NCBI GenBank assembly: GCA_030544215.1
Contig: JARZZO010000001.1
Location: forward strand, 71,388,456-71,452,455
Origin: Zantedeschia hybrid cultivar
Taxonomy: Eukaryota; Streptophyta; Magnoliopsida; Alismatales; Araceae
Direction of reading: 5' to 3'
Length of the DNA: 64,000 bases
The notes beneath the pieces were generated by a model that had not been told where the DNA came from, did not search any database, and was given only the letters and a program-made list of their open reading frames with translations. The position numbers were made by a program, and so were the translations under genes. Of this stretch, positions 10,842 through 23,400 are shown piece after piece (the stretch's first letter is position 1; each line of letters begins with the position of its first letter).

Positions 10842-12825
10842 CTGTGAAAATGGATTCTGTTGGATCCAAGGGAAGTGTAAAGAGCTGATAGCGGATCCTT
10901 GTCATCTATTTGTTATGGCTTCTCAGTTGTGCGTGGAGATATATACCTATAGATGCATGTAGATATATTTCCTTAGCCAGAAAATTGGCCTACTATACAG
11001 AGGCAGAGCTCTTGAAGCGCTCATGTTTTCCACATCCATGATGTTGATTCAAGATCCTTATATTGGGAATTAGAGTGGAATGGTGATTGTACTACACATA
11101 ATGAATAGAAAATTATTTGGATTCAAGATTCTTGGTTTGGTAATCAGAAGTGGATGGTGATCATGCTGCACATGATGAATAGAAAATTATTGTACTTTTT
11201 TGCATCCCAGACTCGTGTTTTCCGCATCCATGATGTTGATTCAGGATTCATATGTAGAAAAATGGAATTAAATGAGAAACTTACTGTATATAATGAATAG
11301 AAAATTATTCTACCTTTTTGTGTCTCAAAAGAAAAAGGATATAACAAAAAGTATGTTCATTTTCAACTTCTGTGAATGAAGGTGAAATAAGTCATTTATA
11401 GCTATCTTAGGTAGACGGTTGGAAGGTCTACATTTCTGAACGCTCTTGTCCTCTTGGGTGCCCTTCATCCCTGAGATGCAAATTTTGCAAACGAGCCGGC
11501 AGCCAAAACAGCTTCCAGGTCCAGTTGCAAACGAGCCGGCAGCCAAAACAGCTTCCAGCTTCCAGGTCCAGTTGTAATTTTCAAGTCTTTTTGTCTTCCT
11601 TTAAAAACTTCGACATATAAGTTTGTTGTGTAAATAGTTGTCTCTCATGCCTATGATCCACAAATCATAAGTCCCGACCAAGGATGCAAAAATGAGATTT
11701 GAGACTTTAAAACTCGTTTGATATAATTTCTATATTTCATCGGGTATTGTTATAAGTTTTGGATTTTACTTATGAATATATAAAGCAATATTATTAAGAA
11801 AGCATAATTTTTGATGGACTGTAAGAGTTTTCTATTTAAAAAAATTATAGACATCTTATCACAATGGAACCAAGGTATTTCAAAAAAGAAAAAAAGAAAA
11901 AAAAGAGGAATTGTATTTGACATGTCGATGTCCCATATTATATGTATACTTGTTACATTGTTTAAAAAAAACATTTAAAAGTTAACTTGACAATTATCGA
12001 TCAGTGGTGACTAAAGGTGGCAAGGGTTGGGTCAAGTGGGGGACAGATCACAAATGGAATCTAATGAATACTATTTAACCGGAACTTAACTGACTTGGCT
12101 ATGGATCGAAATCTTGTGACCCTCAAGTAAAAATGAGTTAAGACATATTAAGGTCAAAAACCAGAAGCTAGAACAAGTAGAGTTTGAGAAAACATTTGAC
12201 CATAACTCGACTAGGTGAAAAGCCCCTGTCAGCTTCACCCAGCCCAAACGTGACCCAATATTTAAAGCCTACGACTCTAGCTTGCATTTGTAAGGATTCG
12301 AGTTATGTCAAGTTGAAGAGTTGCGATCCATTTCGTTGCGTCCAGGGGTGACGAAACCTCAACAAGTAATTTTCCTTTTTTGGTTGTTCAGATGTATTTT
12401 CAAATCTTTCATGTTAGAGATAGTACAAATGAGAATTCACAAATCCTTTATTTCTTTTAAAGTAGAGAATTTTTCTTCACAATTCCACTCTATTCGGATG
12501 AATGCTTCGAAACCAAAGATCTCGCCGAGAAATATGTGGATTTGGGCCTCACATACTCGTAGGATAAATTCGCTCTTATACGACTGATGGAGATGAGACA
12601 TGAACTCAAGACCTCTTCCATAAAAGAGGAGAGAGAGGGGTCTAGTGATAGAAGAGAGGAATAGGACTCGCCAGTTTACAGGCGCCCCTTTATAGCATGC
12701 ACATGAGCTGTTCGACGGATTGTTCGGCCGAAGCCACCTCCCAAGAAACGACCAGAAATGGTGGGCTCGGGCAGTTTCCCAGAAGAGTTCTCTACAGATT
12801 ATGATTCCTTTGAGAGAGAAATGCT
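10842..12825. other. Intergenic region between CCCH gene and 12.8-kb gene
   Basis: No gene is seen. Near 11023 and 11215 a phrase containing GTTTTCC, then CATCCATGATGTTGATTCA occurs twice, with related text between, so part of the CCCH downstream region is an imperfect duplication of about 190 bp. A 40-bp tandem duplication lies at 11487-11574. The remainder, 11600-12800, is AT-rich and unremarkable. Confidence 0.55.
11487..11574. repeat. Tandem duplication, 40-bp unit
   Basis: GCAAACGAGCCGGCAGCCAA begins at 11487 and again at 11527, each followed by an AACAGCTTCCAG block and TCCAGTTG. The second unit has an additional GCTTCCAG. Confidence 0.9.
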
Positions 12826-14172
12826 GTGAGCTGCGGAGGTCCGCATCGGCGCCCCTGTATGCCGTGCCCACACACATGCTGTAGTATGCGTAGAAACCTT
12901 CTCTCTGCGCGCATCACGATGCTCGGATGCAGGTGGAAGATGCTGAAAAAGACCACATACTGCGTGGGTTGCCGTCGGTGCTCAAGTTTGCCATCTTATC
13001 GCCAGCACGAGCAACCTTGGGAGGAAGAAGAGTGGGAAGACCTTCCATCGGTGGAGTGGTACAGAGCAGCATACCCGAAGCTGATCAAACTGTCCTGCGC
13101 GCTGAAGAATTGTGATCAGATCGATGGGAGGATAACAAACACTGACGATGGTTTACCCATCACAGATGATCATGTGACCAAGAAGATGCACATGTTCAAG
13201 CGGCTTGCCAGGGCCTTCATTGGGTCACCGTCCATGCAGGATGCTATGAACAAGGCAGCAGCTTCCGCGTTTCCCGGGACTCCTGTGGCCAGTTACAGGG
13301 GACCCATGACGCTCAATTCCCTCACCACAGTTTGCAACTTCCTCGACATCTCGGCGCAGCAGAGGAAGTCCGTCCGCCTGACCGTCTGCCCCCAGGTCAC
13401 TCAGCACCACATGTGGCGGCGCACGCTCGAGGAGGTGCTGAGGAATTTGAATTCTGAATTGCACACAGTGACAGTTGGATCGCCGGCGATCCGGATGGGT
13501 GAACAGATTGTGTCGAGCTGTATCCGGTTCTTGGCCGACACCACCGGCCCGTCGGCGCAGGAGACTCCACTGTGGATGCAGCTGGCCCCTGAGAAGAAGC
13601 AGGCGGACAAGCGCACGCAGATGCGCAAGTGGGCAGAGGTTCTTGAGATGTTTGGGGACCTCTCCAAGTGGCTGGGCAACGAGGAGGAGTTGGCAGGTGC
13701 TCTTGGCAAGATTGAGGTGATGAAGGAGGGGCTCTACCAGATCAAGGACCTGCTGGTGGAGAGGGAGATTGGGTACAAGGAGGCGCGCAGGCAGGACTGC
13801 CTTGTGCAGAAGCTGCTCTCCAAGAACCTGGGTCATTCGTCCAAATGCCTCTTCACACTCCTGCTGTATTATCTCTATGGCAGTGTAAGAGATCTTGAAG
13901 TGGATGTATGTGGGCTTTGTGCAAGAGATGGAGGTGCAGGCGGCGGCAACCGCCTAAGTGCTGGGAAGATCTTGACATCCGACAACGAGAGGACGGTGCG
14001 GAGCAGCCTGAAGCAGCTGGACAGGGCCCTTGGGGTCTTCAAGTTTGTGTGGGAAACTGCTGGGATGAAGGGGGTGCTGGAGCTGCAAGGCCATATCTGG
14101 TGTGTGGGAGCCAAGGAGAGAAGTCTGACGTACAGGGGGAATAAGTTTATTGTGCACGACTTGAGGCTCTGA
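12826..14172 (+). CDS. Conserved-looking plant protein of unknown function, intronless
   Basis: An open frame of 448 codons with strongly coding-like composition, high third-position GC and no sign of introns. I do not recognise a named domain. From about residue 65 (13018) it reads as a globular, helix-rich protein: an acidic WEEEEWEDLPSVEWY entry, then a long alpha-helical middle, a heptad-like region around RTQMRKWAEVLEMFGDLSKW, and a C-terminal block with SLKQLDRALGVFKFVWETAG, VLELQGHIWCVG and LTYRGN. There is no obvious signal peptide or membrane span. The first 60 or so residues are cysteine- and arginine-rich and look less natural, so the true start may be a later ATG (12886, 12919 or 12940) or an upstream exon. 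A competing frame at 12927-13115 looks like a shadow. Confident that it is a gene, not confident of its N terminus. Confidence 0.75.
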   Translation: MSCGGPHRRPCMPCPHTCCSMRRNLLSARITMLGCRWKMLKKTTYCVGCRRCSSLPSYRQHEQPWEEEEWEDLPSVEWYRAAYPKLIKLSCALKNCDQIDGRITNTDDGLPITDDHVTKKMHMFKRLARAFIGSPSMQDAMNKAAASAFPGTPVASYRGPMTLNSLTTVCNFLDISAQQRKSVRLTVCPQVTQHHMWRRTLEEVLRNLNSELHTVTVGSPAIRMGEQIVSSCIRFLADTTGPSAQETPLWMQLAPEKKQADKRTQMRKWAEVLEMFGDLSKWLGNEEELAGALGKIEVMKEGLYQIKDLLVEREIGYKEARRQDCLVQKLLSKNLGHSSKCLFTLLLYYLYGSVRDLEVDVCGLCARDGGAGGGNRLSAGKILTSDNERTVRSSLKQLDRALGVFKFVWETAGMKGVLELQGHIWCVGAKERSLTYRGNKFIVHDLRL

Positions 14173-15326
14173 TGAGGCAGACATCTCCCACTCACGAAAT
14201 CACAATGCCCAACAAATCGATCCAAATGTGTGGAATTTAGTTGTTGAGTTGGGACTGAACTGCACGTGCAGGTGTAAACTGTGCTAATTCTTCAACTTTG
14301 TATCGAAGCATCACATTTTTAAAAGTGCATCTGTATGATTGGGTTGCCCTTCAAAAATTGCATTTTCTTATGGTGACTTAGTTGGCCAGGCATTTACATA
14401 TCTTCTTATTCTTCTGATAGAGAGTCCAAATTCAATAGTTCTTGCCAGAGATGTTTCTGTGAAGAGAATTGTGAGCGTTCAGGACGTCGATACCATCATT
14501 AGAAAGGAAATTCTATAGATTGTACTACCTCTTGAGGGAACAAATGTGTTTAATGGTTTGAAAACCCAAAAGAAGAAACCTCATACGCTACGTGACCTTG
14601 CTACTAACAAGGCTATCAGCTTTTTTATTTTAGCTCATAGCTTTGTGATAAGCTACAATTTCAGCCCGAGTGACTTAACCAAAATATGATACACCAAGAT
14701 TGATTGCTGGGTAAATTTGGCTCTCCATGTACGTTGTACATTAATAGTCTTTTATGAGAGAATGGTATGCGGTAGCCATAACGGAGTCTTAATGAGTTAT
14801 GGCTGATTGATGAGATTCCAATTCAGTGCTTCAGAGTTTAGACAAGTAGAAATGGGTTATCGTCTGAAGCCAAATGAATCAGCCAAGCAGTCTAAGAACC
14901 GTCACTAAGAGAAGTGTCATTTCAGTGTTATCAAACACAATGAAGACTGCTCTCAAAGAACTGTCAGAGCCATCCTCAATGTACAAAAGCCATCAGTTTC
15001 CTCTACCACTATGTAAATTTCCAGAGTCTACAACCAAGTAAAATAATGCATGCCTTTTTCTAGCATTTACATGGAAGGTGGGAGCCAGCCAATGTCTCAT
15101 TCAAACCCACGACTTATGCTAAGATTTATTTGTTGCTACTAAAATAAATACAACTAGAATGGAAAGCTAGTATGTTTGTATTCTACGTTTATACTGCTAA
15201 TAAACCCATCAAGGGAAGAATGTAAACTACCAGATTGACAAACTTCAGCATTCCAAACTCCAAACCAAAAAATAATATAAAACTAAACTGCATTTGGTTC
15301 AAGAAACTGTATATTTGTAACTCAAT
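14173..15326. other. Convergent intergenic interval
   Basis: This lies between two converging genes and should contain both 3' UTRs. It is AT-rich single-copy-looking DNA with no open frame of note, RNA gene or transposon end that I can support. Confidence 0.5.
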
Positions 15327-18300
15327 TCAAATATTGTTGTGCATGTTTCCAGTAGACTTGGCCCATTCAATGGTCGACCTTGCCAGAGCATCCATTGGGT
15401 CGATGCATTTCTTCAGTAAAGGATCATCCCAAGGCAGGAGTCCTCGCATATCATCTGAGGCGAGGATGATTGTATTCACTGCCCTCACTAGAAGAACTTG
15501 CATTGCTATGCTTAGCAGAGTTTTTGCGCCTTCCATGTCCTTTCTGTGCAATGCTTCAACTGCAGGTATGACTGTGTGCTCCATGGTTGCCTTATCAGGA
15601 AAAACAACTTCAAATCCCTGCAGAAGATCTGATCAGTAATAATAAATGTAAGGAGATAAAAAGGTTATACTCTGGTATGTGGGCACCAAAAGAACCAAAA
15701 CGCACTTTTCCATCAGTACATGGGTACTTGGGTGATTTCTCTTACGATTTAAATATTGTGTGAAGGTGAGGTCATACACGCAACCCACACACGTAGCCAA
15801 GGAATTGATTAAAATTGAAGTTCACCAATTGGGCAGCCTTTTTCAGATTCCCTCCATAATGCCCAGTTGAAGGTTTTCCTGACAAAATTATAACATGAAT
15901 GGAATTTCACGCCATTTCTGACCAACCATGAAATGTTTGCTGAATGCTACATGCATGCACTGGGATCCTGATCCAGTGCTGGACGGAATTGCTCCGGACA
16001 CAAATTCCACAACTGGTTGCATATTTACAAAACAAGAAATTCATCTCAGGTCAACAAGACTTACGATTGTAGGAATTTACATGTATTAGCAGCTAGCAAT
16101 TGTAATTTCTCAGAAACAAAAACGAAAAAAATGAAAAGAGGCATGAGAGGAAGGAGAACAAGATCTTCTGTCATTCAATCCTAAATCTGAACTTGTGAAT
16201 GCCAACAAAATATACAGACATCATCCATACAATTTATCTTTTTTGCTTCCAAACACTTGATGGATCCCTGTGGCTGACTGATATGATATAATTTAGGTTT
16301 CACACATATATACCACTCTCACGGATCATCAACCTACACATTTGCCACTGCAAGAAATGTGTTTGCTTATATACTATTCTTGCAAGATTTTCGATGGTCC
16401 CTGCCACCACAGTGGTGGGGACAGTTCATTTAAACCAGAAGAAATCCCATCACCCAGGTTCGAACCTGAGGTGAACCACCCTACGCCATTTCTACCCTGT
16501 ACCCACTTGGCTACAGCCCATCGGTCACTATTCATGCAAGATTACACCTGTAAATCCCCTCTGTTTATCAAAGGGATATGAGCTCAAGTTTTCCTTGCTA
16601 AAGTGCGGGTAGCAAGGTAATTTTCCTACAGGCACATCCAATCTTCATTTTCAAACTTGTTTAGCCCTGGCTAATGCTGGCAAGGATGCCTGAGTAAACC
16701 TGATGTACAGAACCTGCACTGCCAAGATGTCAGACTTGCTTGCCTGTTTGACACCATGGTGCTTCTTCTTCTTCTTCTTCTACTACTACTACTTCTTTTG
16801 CAAGTGTGTAGTACTATAAATTCATTAAAGAAAAAAGAAACAAGAGAATGGGGTTTCAAACCTAGGTGAATGGGAGGCAAACATATGACCTTGATTTGAC
16901 TAACCCATAGTACAGTTTCTTGATATGATTTTTTATGGTTTCTTGATATGAATACTTTTTAAAACTTACCAAAGAAAGCTACTAGCAAGCAATGTACACG
17001 CACACCCCGCCCCAAAACACACACACACACACACATAGGAGACAGAGGAGAGCTGTGGGTGCAGGAAGGGTAATCGATGGCCCCCTACCATGCTATTACA
17101 TAGCAAGTTTGCCCCTAGAAAGCAGTTTCTCTAGTGATTTCCTATTTAGCTAGCACAAATTTAACAAATCATGGCGATAAAAGTTCTTATGTGTCTATTA
17201 AGGGTAAAGAACACATAAAATTTCATCTTCCCATACATTATTATCCTATACAAGTCCAATTATACCAATTGCTGTTTGCCACTCTGGAACACAGTTTTGC
17301 TGAAGCCCATGGACTACTTGGGTATCAAGTACCATCAAACACAATGAAGTTGGAACTGACAGATAAGACTCCAGTGGGAGTTCTAAAGCAAAAGAAAGAT
17401 GGCTTTTTCCCAGAATAAATGGCTCTCAACAAAGATCAAATTAAGCCTAATGAAAAGAGCATCCTAGGCTTTAATTTTATTTTGGATGGCACTTCATGTT
17501 TAACAAAAGAGGATGAAACGAAAATTTATTGGTCATAAATTCCCGGCTTTAGGAAAAGATGATCTCATTCAGTACTTTCAGCCCTTTTCATTTTGACGGT
17601 GGAGAATAAAGATAAAATATTTAGAGTTCCAGTATTTCATTTTATGAAGGAGAAGATTGGTTTATCTCTCTTTCTTTGTTTGTTTGCTCCCTAGAAAGTT
17701 GTCTTTGAAATCCAACACTCAAAGCATCGTCAGTCCCAAGGGTATGCATGGGTTAAGCATACGTCCAAGGTTTGGTGAGTCTCCTTGTCAGCGTTGCCCA
17801 AGATCCCTTGTCCAAAAAAGGAGAAAAAGGCCAAAAAGGACAAATGGGAGATCAAATCTCCCATGCAAGGACATACAGTCTTTCATACATTACTTGAAAA
17901 CAAGCAGTTCATGTAGCAGGTTTTGCTAGGCATTGCAACATGAGCCAATAAAGATGGCGGAAAAAGTTGAGGATTTATTCTGATTGAAGATGTAGAACTG
18001 CAGCTCCAGAGTAACACATAAACAGACTGGAATTAAAGTAAATCTTTTTTTCAATTTATTTCAGCTAAAGCTTTTGATTTTTCCCTTTTCATTGTGAGGC
18101 ATATTTTCTTTTTCTTTCCCAATAATATTTTTTAGATTCAATATGTAGTTGATTATGTTATTACATGGCCGAACTATAAAATTATGCCCATAAATGTACA
18201 AGTAGTGTTTCAATTCAAGCAGGGTAAAAGCATCTTTGGGACTCACCTTCATGACACCATGTTCAGAAATTCCTGTTAATACAGAAAGCACAAATGCAAA

Positions 18301-19648
18301 AAAATGACTTGGAGAGACACTATGAAAAACTATAGGCTATGATAAGTTTGGGGGCCTCTGATATGTGTTGATCTATGTGGTGGACAAACTTTTGAAGGAA
18401 AATGTCTGTAGGATCATAATGCAAGGGTCATCATTCATTTTTGTCGCGTGTTCCCTCATTTCAGATTGATCATCATGCTGGAAGGTGTGAATACATGTGG
18501 ATATCTTTTTTTGTTTAGGATGTTTAATGACATGTCTTTTCACTTCTGTATGTATGGTCGATTTCTTGGGGAAATTCTGCTTTTCCGCTCACCAAAGTTT
18601 CCGCTCACCAAACATGCCTTTGAGGTTATTGGTGGTTGAATGCTCTCCACAGATTTCAGTGATTGCAGCTCATTTTGTGCTTACTAGCCCTAATAATAAG
18701 TTTATCTCCATTTGCACTTTGCATGAATCTGAGATACTCGTACATCCAAAACACAAGGGACAGTAATCTGAAACTTTCTCTTGGGAATTTTCCAGGCAGA
18801 ATAGCAAATGAACAGATAGAAGAGTTGTGACAATAGGTTGGCAGCCCTAGAATATAATTCAACAGCAGTGAAAAAAAATTTGTTTCAATTTCTTATTGTG
18901 AAACAAGAATGAATTTATTAAAATAGAAGTGTTGAAAAACCAACAAAGACACAAATTTGATTTGGTTTAGCCCTGTAATGACTAAAGTTGTGCAACTCGG
19001 TAGCTGGATTCAGAAATCTTTCCTGCTGTTCATGGACACATCACTGGCAAATACTTCAGATTCTATAAGTGAAGGATAACTGGAAAGTAGTACTATTTAC
19101 ACACAACAGTAGTAGAAGTTGATCTTGAAGGAGTTTCCAGTGCAAAGTAGCTGAAAAAAAAAATTCATCATGTTCATAGGACAGGTACTCCCAAAGAATC
19201 ATCATTCGAAAGTCCTCCATATTCTCTGAATAATGATGAGCGTCCTGCTGTCCAGGCCTTGCTTGGATGCAAGGCGGAAACAAGTTTCTGGCTTTATGAT
19301 AAACTCATTTTTACAGTAATGTTAGTTAGATGGTTAAAAGTGAGTTTATCATAAATTCATTCTGGTATAACATAAATTTGAAGCCTCTCAGTAAACAAGC
19401 ATAGATACTAAACCACTCTATAAACGAGTTCTCTGAAATCAGCTGCAAGTCTGTTCTCGCAAGAGATGGGATTCTATAGAGCAACTTAGAATTGAGGTAC
19501 ACCCAGAACCACAGACTTGATCGTGTTCACACAGGACAACCAAACAAGAGTTTATAGTAAATCATTTACGATAAATGAAAATGAGTTAAAAATAAGGTTA
19601 TGATGCCACCATCCGTGTTTTTCACAAGCATCCAACTGGTCACCACAC

Positions 19649-19684
<36 letters not shown>

Positions 19685-20407
19685 ATATACCAGATTCTGG
19701 AGTATATCTTGATAGAAGATTACAGGTAGCGTTGCATCAGTAGCAAGAACCCCAATTCTTACATTGCTTCCGGCTTCAACCGGCCTCAAATTTGCGGCCC
19801 TGAGTTCCCTGGCGACGCACTCGCCCACATGGAGGAAAGGCACGGAACAACCCTCAGAAACCTGGCGGTGCCAGGAATGGGAGATGTGGCAGGGCATGAC
19901 GATGCATCTGGCCCCAGACCGCTCCAAGAACACCCTTTTCTGGCGCAGGTTCTCCACGAGTCGAGGAAAAGAACTCCCTTTCCGGGAGGAGAGCTCTCCG
20001 TGTAGCACCGGGTCGTTGCAGACGATGAAAGGGAGGCCCCCGTTTCCTTCTTTCGAGCTCCACCCAACGAGCTTCTCCAAGAAATTGAGAGTACAGGCCG
20101 CAGAGACGCCTCCCAGGACGCCGACGGTGTTGGCTTGGGTGAAAGCAGGAGAGCTGGACGCACTGCCCATGGGAGAGAAGCCCAGATCACCGTTCTTGGA
20201 TTCCAAAACGCCGTCTTTCTTGTCGATCTGTAAAAGAAGGGAAGAGGGTTTTGCGGAGGAGGAGGGGGAGGCGGAGGCAGCGGCAAAAGGCCAAGTCTTG
20301 AGGCGAGCCCTCCTGTTTTTGACGACGCCCACAGGTTGTAATGGGCAGCAGCTCGATGGGTGGAGACGCAAGGTCATGCTCCCATCGAACATCTTCGACA
20401 CCGGCAA
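15327..20407 (-). CDS. Aspartate/glutamate racemase family protein
   Basis: Two minus-strand exons, 20407-19691 and 15617-15327, join at phase 0 (QDILQNL then GFEVVFPDKAT) to give 335 residues. The first 60 or so residues are Ser/Ala/Arg-rich and probably a plastid transit peptide. The racemase fold follows: GVLGGVSAACTLNFLEKL, FIVCNDPVLHGEL, the first catalytic-cysteine motif VMPCHISHSW (Cys173), a central IGVLATDATL, and the second half with MEHTVIPAVEAL and KKCIDPMDALARS. The second catalytic cysteine of classical two-cysteine racemases (GCTE) aligns with ASDD, so that position is Ser293. The overall sequence matches my memory of Arabidopsis At1g15410. Racemase activity is therefore uncertain. 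The intron is 4.1 kb and contains a SINE; a GA/CT microsatellite sits just inside its donor. ATGs at 20392 and 20377 are alternative starts. Confidence 0.9.
16390..16526 (-). mobile_element. tRNA-derived SINE with 17-bp target duplication
   Basis: On the minus strand the element opens with a tRNA-like head: GTAGCCAAGTGGGTACAGGG as box A and GGTTCGAACCTGGG as box B. ACTATTCTTGCAAGATT at 16373-16389 and ACTATTCATGCAAGATT at 16527-16543 flank it, a 17-bp duplication with one mismatch. There is no long A tail. It sits in the racemase intron. A second, weaker tRNA-like stretch (TAGTCAAATCAAGG and GGTTTGAAACC on the minus strand) lies near 16840-16910. Confidence 0.8.
19652..19681. repeat. GA/CT microsatellite beside racemase donor
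   Basis: A run of about 15 GA dinucleotides begins roughly ten bases inside the intron from the donor at 19690. In the transcript it is a CU run directly after GUAUAUAUAC. Confidence 0.9.
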
Positions 20408-23400
20408 GCCCGGCTCAATGGCTACTCAGCTTTTGATCTCCTTCATGGCAACACCCCAGCATTCAGCTCTGAACCCAAAAGACCATCACACCCAGTGGGC
20501 AAAAGAACAACCACAGGGATTAGAAGGCTTTCGTGGGCTGTGCCCACAGTTGATCAATCAGAGGAGTGCAAGGACAGGTCCAAGATTTAACCCTGCAACA
20601 GGAAGGAACCCCACCAAAGATCTCATCAACCACCCTCAAATCAAAATCCTCACTTTAGAGCTGCCGCCAACTTGTTCTCTCTCCCTGCCCCCGCCCTCCA
20701 TGGGCCATAACCAAGAAGAAAGATTCCGCCTGCCCACTAGAAAAAGAGCTTGTAAATTTATTAGGAATACCCTCCAAAATTTTGAGAGCTGTTTGTTCCC
20801 GTTCCCCTTCATGTGCAAGTGTGGGGAATCTTTGCTTGTTTCTCTCTTATAATAGATGAAATTATCTACATCCTCTCTCTCTCTCTCACAATCATGCCAG
20901 CTGACGACAAGCAGGGTGGGGATGCTTTCACGTCCGGTTACACCCCACTGCTGCTGCTGGGAGTCTAAAGAGACCAGTAATGGGGCAACTCTGGAATGAT
21001 CAGGGGGGGCAGCCAAGCGTCAGAGAGGTGTGAATTCTCTGCTGCAGCGTGTCTAAAAGTAATTATAAATTGTAAGATCTGCCAGCATGTAGCTTAATAA
21101 GAGACCGACAGAAGGATCATGAACATGTTTATCGTAAATATATCTTTTTTTTCAAAGTATCGTAAATATATCTATCTATCCCATCAAAATCCTCCCCGCC
21201 CCATCTATCTTTAGACGCGTCGTCTCCGGGGACGTTTAATATTTTTTCCGTCCTCATTAAATCATATTTAGTTCTTATACGCAAATAAAATTTATGTTTA
21301 TGAGATAAATATATTTAACAAATTTGAATGAGATTATGAGAGGCTTCTCAAGAGTAAACCGACTCCAAGTAACTTCTTGGCATGGGTTTATGCAGAGGGA
21401 CGTCTAGATCGGCCAACATTCTTCGGACACGCCATTTTCAAAAGTAATGACTCATATATTTTCATACAATTAGATTTTATGTGTCTAAAAATGTTGAACG
21501 GTCATAAATCCAGAGACGATCTCATGTGTTTCATGTAGAGAGTTGGAATTTATGATAAACTTGAGTAGGTTCACGGTAGATCTGTTTGCAATCATCTAAT
21601 TATGATTATCTTAAAAAAAGAGGTAACCCCGTGACTTGCATCTAAACAAAGGCAATAGAATATGTCACACTCACCAAGGTGTCCAACACCGCACTGTTTT
21701 CCTGTCATCTCTAACTTTAGATCGGACGGTGGAGAATTTCCAAATTTGGCACATTCGCTCACGTAGACCCTGCTGTATCGGACAGTCAAGAACATGACCG
21801 TGTTGAACTAGCACAATAACAATAGCATTAATCTAAACTACGTTCCTGAAAATTTACTGATATAAACATGCAAATGCAATTGCCGATAGTTACGTGTGAA
21901 CCATATCTAATCAATCCTACTGTGTCCCATTCCCCCATTATTGAGGGGTCGCTTGACTTGATGTAAGATGCCACGAAGAAGAAGCATCTCCAAGATTGAT
22001 TGTAAAAGCCTTTTACCATACTTGATCTCTTTCTTTCGATTCGACTCCGAACAAGTATAGTAAGAAATGATTTTTAAACCATGTTAATTTTTTTTATCTT
22101 CTTGTACGTGGGCATGTGTAATTCATTCATAGTTGGTTAATTTCATGCTTTTGTGGGGTTCAAGAAGTTACAGCCCAGCCACCAACATTTTGCCCCTTTG
22201 GCTGCTCATGACAACTTGGACAGATATGAATATTCTAAAGGGCATGACAACTTTGAGTCACCATGTTCTTGAATTTTGGAGATTGAAGCAGTAAGGTTCA
22301 GATTACTCCCCACACCTCTGGTCTTTCTCTGCAACTCTCTTCACTTACTCCACAATTTGTCCACCCAGACAAGGCAGTAGGTGTAGTAAGCAAGGGTCGG
22401 TATACAGCTTTGTACGCAGATGGAGGGGAAAAGTCACCTTTGGTCTGTAATCACCACTGTTCCATGTCAGATGTCAACCCACAAGTCCGTAAGTCTATGC
22501 AGACAGGTATTAACCAAGACGTAGAGACGAGAGAGAAAAATATGTCTAATCTGGTTAACGTTCAAACTCCAGAGCTTACCACTTGGTACGCAACCTCATG
22601 CAGCAAGGCTACTTAAAAAAAAATCAATAAATCTTTTCGTTGGTTAGTGCAAAATATTCTGACATGGATTCACCATCTCACTTTTGGCACTAGGATCTTG
22701 GAATATAACCATTTAATGTATCTATAAATCAAATTAAAATTCGATTTTAGGTACTTTGTTATCGAATGCTTATTGAAACAAAAAAGGAACAAAGATAGTT
22801 AAAAATGGGCTTGGATTGGCCGGTCAAAAAGGAGCAATTTTCATGATCATCCTCAAAATATTTTCTCTTTTTTGTGGTGGTGGAGATCAGAATTAGACGC
22901 ACTAATGACAAACGCAACTCGCCAAGTTTCTAGAGCATTGGTGAAAGAAAGAGCCACACAAGGCAACAAATGCAACTTCATTGATAATTCAACATCTCTA
23001 GCTTCAACTGTTCTTCATCTTTTCCCAATGTCACAATCTCAGGGTCCATGGATGTCCTACTCCATGTGTCTTCTTAGCTAGTGCCAAAGACAACCCTTGT
23101 GGAGCCCCTTATAAACTTTCCTTGTCCTCGTCACACGAAGAGAAATGAATATGAGAGAATCTCCAGATCTCAGTGGTAAGATCCAGGCGCAGATATATAG
23201 AGTCTGAACATCTTGAGATGATCATGTGACTCATGCGAGCTGGCAAAATCCCAAAGTAGGTTTTCACATGGCTCATATAGTGACGACAAGTACGAAAAGG
23301 TTCATTTCTTAGAGAAATGCCACAAAAAGCTTGTGTTATTTTCTCTGGTCTCACTTTGACAGTAGAATTTGGTTACGATGAGATGAGTTATTCTAATTTG

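Noticed and set aside
12927..13115. Alternative frame starting MQVEDAEKD in the unknown gene
   Set aside because: It ends after 62 codons, while the overlapping frame continues coding-like to 14172. It may matter only if the N terminus is frameshifted.
16840..16910. Functional tRNA gene
   Set aside because: Box A and B-like phrases are present on the minus strand but no acceptor stem or anticodon arm can be folded; more likely SINE debris.
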